Shown piece after piece: positions 6,708-10,633 of a DNA stretch of 10,633 nt. Under the pieces are notes generated by a model, which worked only from the letters and a program-made list of their open reading frames with translations, was not told the DNA's origin and did no database searches. Each line of letters opens with the position of its first letter. Position 1 is the stretch's first letter. The stretch is from an uncultured Saprospiraceae bacterium (lineage in GTDB: Bacteria; Bacteroidota; Bacteroidia; Chitinophagales; Saprospiraceae): positions 1-10,633 of the forward strand of contig CALGLS010000004.1 in NCBI GenBank assembly GCA_937959375.1. The letters are read 5' to 3'. A program made the position numbers and the translations under genes.

Positions 6708-7715
6708 TTATCCTTTATTCACCCGAAAAAGCATCAATAAAAATCCGCCAATGCAAAGCACTCCAAGAATGCCATACAAGACTATTTTTACAGCAGGGCT
6801 ATTTTGTTCATGATCCTCAAATTCGTTACTAGTATTTTGATTTGTTAATGCAGCAACGATTACATCCGTGTTATGCTTCAGCATATCAATATAAGTAGGA
6901 GCCTCACTGTCTTCATCGCCAATAGAATCCGCGAAAAGCTCACCACCGATCACAATGTCGTTGTCTTTAGAAAGTTGTTGTAAAAATTTTGGGTTAACCG
7001 TACTTTCGATAAAAACAGCAGGAACCTTAAATTCCTCAATAATTTTATTGAGTCGAATAACATCCGAAGTCTTTATTTCTGAATCAGTAGAAACACCCAT
7101 CACAGCTTCCAGTCGGATACCATAGCGTCGACCATAATATTGAAACGCATCGTGAGAAGTAATCAAAATTCGACGGTCTTCCGGAATGGTTTTAATCTTA
7201 TTCATCACATACTTGTCAGCAGCTTTGAGTTGGTCTAAATAGGCATCGTGTCGTGCTTCGTAGTATACTTTGTTAGAAGGATCTGTTTCGATTAATGCAT
7301 TTTTAATGTTGAGAATGTATTGGTAACCGAATGTAAAGTCCATCCAAGCATGTGGGTCAGTTGAATTAGCGTGGTCGATCGCGGTGATCGCGTTAATTCC
7401 TTTAGTTACGATATGTGTTTTTGCTTTTGTACCTGAGTTCTTAATTAGGTCAGTTAGCCAACCTTCGAAGGTGAGGCCATTCATCAAAATGATATCACCA
7501 CTAACCACCAACTTTACATCGCGAGGAGTTGGTTCGTAAGTGTGTGGATCACCACCAATTGGAACGATGCACTCTACATCCATTTTATCACCGGCTATGT
7601 TTTTTGCCATATCAGCGATCATAGATGCAGTAGCTATAATTTTCAATTTTTCCTGTGCTTGACTGCTGTTAAAAATAAATAAGCTCAGGGCAAAAACGAT
7701 TAAGTACTTTCTCAT
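6708..7715 (-). CDS. TroA-type metal-binding protein of ABC importer, with C-terminal membrane anchor
   Basis: A 335-residue cluster A-I solute-binding protein that captures Mn, Zn or Fe outside the inner membrane. The signal peptide ends near residue 20 (SSQAQ). The four metal ligands are recognisable: His58 in GGDPHTYEP, His122 in DPHAWMD, His188 in SHDAFQYYG and Asp263 in ELFADSIG. A His third ligand followed by GVSTDSE resembles TroA/ZnuA rather than the PsaA type with Glu. Unusually, a hydrophobic segment at 309-330 followed by RVNKG forms a likely membrane anchor after a charged linker (297-305); family members usually end near the Asp-site domain and are soluble or lipid-anchored. The start ATG is 112 bp after mntR on the same strand, so the two may share the mntR promoter. 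Confidence 0.92.
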   Translation of the reverse strand: MRKYLIVFALSLFIFNSSQAQEKLKIIATASMIADMAKNIAGDKMDVECIVPIGGDPHTYEPTPRDVKLVVSGDIILMNGLTFEGWLTDLIKNSGTKAKTHIVTKGINAITAIDHANSTDPHAWMDFTFGYQYILNIKNALIETDPSNKVYYEARHDAYLDQLKAADKYVMNKIKTIPEDRRILITSHDAFQYYGRRYGIRLEAVMGVSTDSEIKTSDVIRLNKIIEEFKVPAVFIESTVNPKFLQQLSKDNDIVIGGELFADSIGDEDSEAPTYIDMLKHNTDVIVAALTNQNTSNEFEDHEQNSPAVKIVLYGILGVLCIGGFLLMLFRVNKG

Positions 7716-7827
7716 TTCTCTTTTGTTTGAATTTTCTATGTGTTCTATTGTGTCTATATGGTTTATAATACGTTCAAGGGCAAAGCGGGAACTAATCCTT
7801 AGATTTTAAAGTAGGTTTAAAGCATTA

Positions 7828-8490
7828 CTAAACAACTTGGACAAATAAATTTTGCGCAACTTTAGCCGTAAGCGTCACTTCCTTTTTTTCAATCTTAACG
7901 CGCAGTGATTGGTCGAAGTCAAACTTTTCTAATATGGTAATACTGCTTCCTAATCCCAACTTCATTCGATCCAAGTATTCTAAAAAAGCAGGTGCATGTT
8001 CTTGAACACCTACCACGATTCCAGTTTTCCCTAAAGCTAAATCGCTTAAAAGAATCTGCGATCGAATTTCAAAAATGCCATCTGCATCAGGAATCGGATC
8101 ACCATGCGGATCAAACTTTGGAAAGTCGAGATACTTATCAAGCCGATTGATCAACTCCTCCGAATTAATATGTTCCAACTCCTCCGCAATATCATGGACT
8201 TCCCCCCAATCAAAGTTCAGTTTTTCTACTAAAAACACCTCCCATATACGGTGCTTACGTACTAGTTTGGTTGCATGCTTATTTCCTTTTTCAGTCAGTT
8301 TAGCCCCCTTGTGTTTCTTATAGTCAATCAAGCCCTTTTCCGCAAGGCGCTTAAACATATCAGTAACCGATGCCGCTGAAATTTGAATCTTCTTACTGAT
8401 TTCATTGGTACTAGCTGCCTTTCCTTTGCTTTCAGAAACGCTAAATATGGCTTTGAGGTAGTTTTCCTCTGTTTGAGAGATTTTTTTCAT
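7828..8490 (-). CDS. mntR: MntR/DtxR-family metal-dependent transcriptional regulator
   Basis: A 220-residue cytoplasmic repressor. Residues 1-70 form the winged helix-turn-helix (TEENYLKAI, then ASVTDMFKRL as recognition helix). Residues 75-140 are the metal-binding and dimerisation domain, and about 145-220 a FeoA-like SH3 domain. Candidate metal ligands are His80, Glu84, His99, Glu103, Glu106 and His107. Glu103 sits where DtxR and IdeR have Cys, which favours a manganese-sensing MntR type. Asn10 replaces the Met10 of DtxR and Asp8 of Bacillus MntR, so the N-terminal ligand differs; I believe TEENYLKAI is usual in Bacteroidota. It is the first gene of the metal cluster, and a palindromic operator overlaps its promoter, implying autoregulation. 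Iron sensing cannot be excluded. Confidence 0.9.
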   Translation of the reverse strand: MKKISQTEENYLKAIFSVSESKGKAASTNEISKKIQISAASVTDMFKRLAEKGLIDYKKHKGAKLTEKGNKHATKLVRKHRIWEVFLVEKLNFDWGEVHDIAEELEHINSEELINRLDKYLDFPKFDPHGDPIPDADGIFEIRSQILLSDLALGKTGIVVGVQEHAPAFLEYLDRMKLGLGSSITILEKFDFDQSLRVKIEKKEVTLTAKVAQNLFVQVV

Positions 8491-8522
8491 GGTATTGGAA
8501 TTGCTAACAACGAAAAATTCAC

Positions 8523-8605
8523 TTGGCCCACTGCAAATTTTTAGTTGAAGCTAAGCGACTTAAGGAGCGTGCTTTAGCTAAAAATTTGAGGGTAAAGTGG
8601 GGCAA
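8523..8605 (-). promoter_or_regulatory. Stem-loop in the mntR 5' leader
   Basis: Inner arms CAAATTTTTAG (8534-8544) and CTAAAAATTTG (8578-8588) are exact complements. Outer arms TTGGCCCACT (8523-8532) and AGTGGGGCAA (8596-8605) pair with one mismatch. It lies wholly within the predicted untranslated leader of mntR. It could be a structured leader, a repeat, or further regulator half-sites at DNA level, because its inner arms contain the operator word CTAAAAATT. No yybP-ykoY manganese riboswitch consensus was recognised. Confidence 0.5.
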
Positions 8606-8632
8606 ATAATTTTTTGTTTAATAATTATATCA

Positions 8633-8640
8633 CAAAGATA
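8633..8640 (-). promoter_or_regulatory. -7 promoter element for mntR
   Basis: Read on the minus strand this is TATCTTTG, an exact match to the Bacteroidota TAnnTTTG element. A T-rich stretch about 19 bases upstream could serve as the -33 region (TTTT instead of TTTG). Transcription would start near 8626, giving a leader of about 135 bases before the mntR ATG at 8490. The -33/-7 interval is covered by the palindromic operator. Confidence 0.6.
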
Positions 8641-8668
8641 TTAATTTTTAGGGTAGTCTAAAAATTAA
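8641..8668 (-). promoter_or_regulatory. Palindromic operator, probable MntR/DtxR-family site
   Basis: Arms TTAATTTTTAG (8641-8651) and CTAAAAATTAA (8658-8668) are perfect complements around GGTAGT. The TTTTTAG...CTAAAAA design resembles AT-rich DtxR-family boxes (TTAGG...CCTAA type). It abuts the -7 element and covers the promoter spacer, so a bound repressor would block RNA polymerase. The regulator is presumed to be the adjacent mntR product. Confidence 0.6.
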
Positions 8669-8669
8669 A

Positions 8670-8684
8670 AGAGGTAATGCCTAA
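8670..8684 (-). promoter_or_regulatory. Second, degenerate operator half-site pair
   Basis: AGAGG-TAATG-CCTAA reads on the minus strand as TTAGG-n5-CCTCT: one perfect DtxR-type half and one imperfect half. Its centre is about 22 bp from the main palindrome, roughly two helical turns, so two dimers could bind the same face. The half-site continues as CTAAAAATT (8681-8689). Confidence 0.4.
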
Positions 8685-8764
8685 AAATTTCTTAATAAAG
8701 AAGAAGGGTAAATAAAGGATGGAGGGGTGTATTTGAGTCAAATCTAAATCCAGACTTATAGCAA

Positions 8765-8782
8765 GAAGTTGGTACTTCGATT
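8765..8782 (+). repeat. 18-base dispersed repeat, copy 2
   Basis: GAAGTTGGTACTTCGATT is identical to 5486-5503 and is located 74 bp before the small barrel gene. Adjacent bases match little beyond AG/GG before and one or two bases after, so the unit seems short. Confidence 0.7.
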
Positions 8783-8855
8783 GTCCGTAAATTACTTATT
8801 ATTGTGATCTTATTGTTATTTGCAGATTTTAATTCATTAGTTCTAAAACTAAATA

Positions 8856-9464
8856 ATGCAGACTAAAGTAAACTTTAATAGGGGTTTATGTTTTCTATTC
8901 ATTCTTCTCCTCCCCATCTTGTCCCAAGCACAAAAACAACACGAATTAAAAACAGAAGTAATCTCCGTAATCAAAACAGATATAGCACTCTCATACGAAT
9001 ATGGAATAACAAAAAAAATTAGTGTGGAGGTAGACGCGAAATACGAATTTGCGCCAAGGAAATTATTTACCTTCTCTAGAATAAATAATCAGTTTGCTGA
9101 TTCTACTTACAACTTTGAATTTCAATATTTCGAATTTACAATAGGTAGTAGTTATTACTTTTTTCAAAAAGAAGGTATTGATAAGTTTTACGTAGGTGTA
9201 TTTTGGATTAATCGTTTTTTGACAAAAGATGAGCCTGCTTATTATTCGTTGAGAAATGAATACTATCAATTTGTTAGCTCCTATAAAGAGCAAGTATGGT
9301 CTAGTTCAAGGCTAGGATTAAAATCTGGCCATAAATGGATAATAAACAATCATTTCGTCATTCAACCAGAATTACAAATTGATTTAGATTTTCAAAATCA
9401 ATTCAGTAAAGGATTGGGAACCTTGGATTGGACTGCGGTAATAAAAATAGGATATCGATTCTAA
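8856..9464 (+). CDS. Predicted small outer-membrane beta-barrel protein
   Basis: A 202-residue protein of unknown function. A signal peptide is clear (residues 1-25, hydrophobic core around 11-22, cleavage at SQA|Q). The mature part consists of alternating aromatic/hydrophobic strands (ISVEVDAKYEF, YFEFTIGSSYYFF, KFYVGVFWINRF, HFVIQPELQIDLDF) and ends in AVIKIGYRF, whose final Phe is typical of outer-membrane barrel proteins. The size suits an 8-strand barrel, similar in style to DUF3575/opacity-type porins, but I do not recognise a specific family. It is divergent from mntR, so its promoter could be affected by the same control region, though it lies about 190 bp from the operator. The next gene starts 54 bp downstream. 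Confidence 0.75.
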   Translation: MQTKVNFNRGLCFLFILLLPILSQAQKQHELKTEVISVIKTDIALSYEYGITKKISVEVDAKYEFAPRKLFTFSRINNQFADSTYNFEFQYFEFTIGSSYYFFQKEGIDKFYVGVFWINRFLTKDEPAYYSLRNEYYQFVSSYKEQVWSSSRLGLKSGHKWIINNHFVIQPELQIDLDFQNQFSKGLGTLDWTAVIKIGYRF

Positions 9465-9492
9465 TCAACAAACAACTATCTAGCACGTTTCA

Positions 9493-9500
9493 TATCTTTG
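9493..9500 (+). promoter_or_regulatory. -7 promoter element before the nitroreductase gene
   Basis: TATCTTTG matches the Bacteroidota TAnnTTTG consensus exactly and ends 18 bp before the ATG at 9519, which would give a leader of about a dozen bases. No clear TTTG was seen at the -33 position, so strength is uncertain. It suggests the nitroreductase is transcribed independently of the barrel gene. Confidence 0.5.
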
Positions 9501-9518
9501 CGAAAAATTGAATAGAAA

Positions 9519-10091
9519 ATGAAACCAACCGACATAACCAAGCTAATCCGACACCGCCGCTCCATCTTTCCAGCGGCATACAACGACAAGAAAATCTCCA
9601 AGGAAATCTTAGAAGAAATTTTGGAAAACGCGAACTGGGCACCTACCCACCGTTTCACTGAACCCTGGCGCTTCAAAGTTTTTCAAGGTGAGGCATTGGA
9701 AAAACTCGGAGCATTTTTGGCAGAAGCCTACAAAGCCATTATGTCAGAAGAAAAGTTCTCACCAATGAAATATAAGAAGACCAAGCAGAAACCAGTAAAG
9801 TCAGCCTGTGTCATCGCGATCTGTATGCAAAGAGACCCGGAAGCTCGCGTTCCCGAATGGGAAGAGCTTGCAGCAACGGCAGCAGCGGTACAAAATATGT
9901 GGCTAACTTGCGCAGCTCATGGAATCGGCGCTTATTGGAGCTCTCCCAAAACCATCGAGCATGCTACTGAATTTTTAAGTTTAAGTGAAGGTGAAAAATG
10001 TATTGGTTTCTTTTATATGGGTTACTCCGATTTACCAAACCCTGAAGGGAAACGAGAGCCTATTGCTTCTAAGGTAGTATGGCATAGTTAA
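9519..10091 (+). CDS. Nitroreductase family protein (FMN-dependent oxidoreductase)
   Basis: A 190-residue cytoplasmic flavoprotein of the nitroreductase family, closest in style to small YdjA-like members. They act as FMN-bound homodimers that reduce nitro compounds, quinones or related acceptors with NAD(P)H; the natural substrate is not predictable. Visible marks are the phosphate-binding HRRS (12-15), ANWAPTHRFTEPWRF (38-52), the helix AAAVQNMWLTCAAHGIGAYW (121-140) with the conserved Gly-Ile-Gly, and FFYMGY (164-169) near the C-terminus. Length is normal and no residue looks missing. The ATG at 9519 is chosen from the family N-terminus and the -7 element just upstream. It has no functional link to its neighbours that I can see. 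Confidence 0.92.
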   Translation: MKPTDITKLIRHRRSIFPAAYNDKKISKEILEEILENANWAPTHRFTEPWRFKVFQGEALEKLGAFLAEAYKAIMSEEKFSPMKYKKTKQKPVKSACVIAICMQRDPEARVPEWEELAATAAAVQNMWLTCAAHGIGAYWSSPKTIEHATEFLSLSEGEKCIGFFYMGYSDLPNPEGKREPIASKVVWHS

Positions 10092-10533
10092 GAGCGCCTT
10101 TAGTCCTTCTCGCTGGGCTTCTTATGTATAGCTGATCTTAGTTAATGTTGGACGTTTGAAGCATATTGAATCATTGAATCATTGAATCGTCGAATGATGA
10201 ATTTTGATTTTGTGAAAGACTGAGTGGGACGATATGGCTATTCAAAATTCAACGATTGATTAGATTATTCACAATTCAATATTATTTTACCCCTGTAAAT
10301 TGCCTCTTGATATTAGTAAATCCAAACCTTGTCCTATTGCCCATACTTCTATATTTCAACTAGTAGGCAGAGCTACTATTTTCCCGTTTAGGTTTCACAT
10401 TCGAGTGACATACCTTAGACGAAAAATCCTTCAACGAAGTGGTCTCTTACCAGTGAGAAAGCCGACGAGGTCTCTCAACGCGGTAATCCGATAGCCAAAG
10501 GTGGTCTCAAATATGTAAATTCCCCTCATATAC
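10092..10533. other. Gene-free region with short repeats and an unexplained segment
   Basis: No supported gene on either strand. The first part (10165-10279) is a repeat cluster described separately. The second part (about 10290-10533) has higher complexity, with small hairpins TCAC-attcga-GTGA (10394-10407) and CTTC-aac-GAAG (10429-10439) and three GGTCTC words (10441, 10469, 10503). It does not match tmRNA, RNase P, SRP or 6S RNA patterns that I know. It could be a dispersed repeat, a decayed gene or an RNA. Confidence 0.5.
10165..10279. repeat. ATTGAATC tandem repeat with inverted partner
   Basis: Three consecutive ATTGAATC units (10165-10188) are followed by a diverged unit. TGAATTTTGA (10198-10207) is exactly complementary to 10242-10251. 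On the right, ATTCAAAATTCAA (10240-10252) and ATTCACAATTCAA (10267-10279) form a near-identical direct pair oriented inversely to the left units. The whole resembles a small imperfect inverted element. Confidence 0.55.
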
Positions 10534-10564
10534 TTGGCAAAACGCTAAAAATCAGTTACTTTTG
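10534..10564 (+). promoter_or_regulatory. Bacteroidota-type promoter
   Basis: TTG (10534-10536), a 20-base spacer and TACTTTTG (10557-10564) fit the TTG/TAnnTTTG pattern with normal spacing. Transcription would start around 10571, just before an A-run. The next structure is a terminator, so the promoter drives either a very short RNA or a gene past the window edge with a leader. Confidence 0.6.
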
Positions 10565-10586
10565 CCGTCTTAAAAAAAATTACTGA

Positions 10587-10620
10587 GCATCCGAAACCAT
10601 TAAAATCGGATGCCTTTATT
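10587..10620 (+). terminator. Rho-independent terminator-like hairpin
   Basis: GCATCCGA (10587-10594), an 11-base loop and TCGGATGC (10606-10613) form a perfect GC-rich 8-bp stem followed by CTTTATTTTG. It lies only about 16 bases after the predicted start from the promoter at 10534-10564. It could be a leader attenuator. An A-run on its left (10572-10579) might let it act on minus-strand transcripts too. Confidence 0.65.
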
Positions 10621-10633
10621 TTGTAAACCAATA

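Larger units (their letters stand above)
8491..8855. other. Divergent spacer of 365 bp with the mntR control region
   Basis: This lies between mntR (minus) and a small barrel gene (plus). From the mntR side it holds a leader hairpin (8523-8605), a -7 element (8633-8640), a palindromic operator (8641-8668), a second degenerate operator (8670-8684) and a dispersed 18-base repeat (8765-8782). No gene is supported. I did not find a convincing TAnnTTTG promoter for the plus-strand gene; a TATTTG just upstream (8817-8822) is only a partial match. Confidence 0.6.

Noticed and set aside
6558..6832. Two overlapping small plus-strand frames
   Set aside because: They consist of the imperfect hairpin between two operon genes plus antisense of the binding-protein 3' end.
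8491..8632. Manganese riboswitch (yybP-ykoY) in the mntR leader
   Set aside because: The leader has a long stem but none of the conserved internal-loop sequence expected for that class.
10300..10494. 64-codon open frame on the plus strand
   Set aside because: It starts on a non-ATG codon, its Arg/Pro-rich product resembles no family, and it lies in a low-coding, repeat-like stretch.

Overview
The window looks like chromosomal DNA of a Bacteroidota bacterium, probably a Saprospiraceae-like member. The signs are a C-terminal type IX secretion sorting domain, a DUF5723-type outer-membrane protein, a Bacteroidota-style lipoprotein, -7 promoter motifs of the form TAnnTTTG, no Shine-Dalgarno sequences before the genes, and AT-rich coding DNA. 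The family placement is inference. No rRNA, tRNA, CRISPR array, transposase or phage gene was seen.

Left half, all on the plus strand: the C-terminal part of a metallo-beta-lactamase/beta-CASP RNA-processing nuclease (1-624, cut by the window edge); a surface lipoprotein of unknown function (991-2520); a DUF5723 predicted beta-barrel (2719-4074); and a secreted alpha/beta-hydrolase esterase with a type IX sorting tail (4215-5474). The lipoprotein, barrel and esterase are all envelope or exported proteins. Their spacers (140-370 bp) are filled with inverted and dispersed repeats, so co-transcription is uncertain.

Middle, minus strand: a metal-homeostasis cluster in transcription order mntR (8490-7828), a TroA-type metal-binding protein (7715-6708) and its ATPase (6544-5795). 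The upstream region has a Bacteroidota -7 element directly abutting a perfect 11-bp-arm palindrome. Five copies of the half-site CTAAAAATT lie within about 155 bp, which fits autoregulation by MntR. No permease gene follows the ATPase: the cluster stops at a repeat-rich convergent junction with the esterase. The binding protein carries an unusual C-terminal membrane segment, and a large imperfect hairpin separates it from the ATPase.

Right part, plus strand: a small predicted outer-membrane barrel (8856-9464), a nitroreductase-family flavoprotein (9519-10091), then about 540 bp with no convincing gene. That stretch holds short repeats, an unexplained segment, and finally a good promoter followed within about 25 bp by a strong terminator, suggesting a very short RNA or an attenuated leader for a gene beyond the window.

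The most notable features are the multi-half-site mntR control region, the permease-less metal transporter with a tail-anchored binding protein, and the mosaic of intergenic palindromic repeats whose words recur in several spacers.
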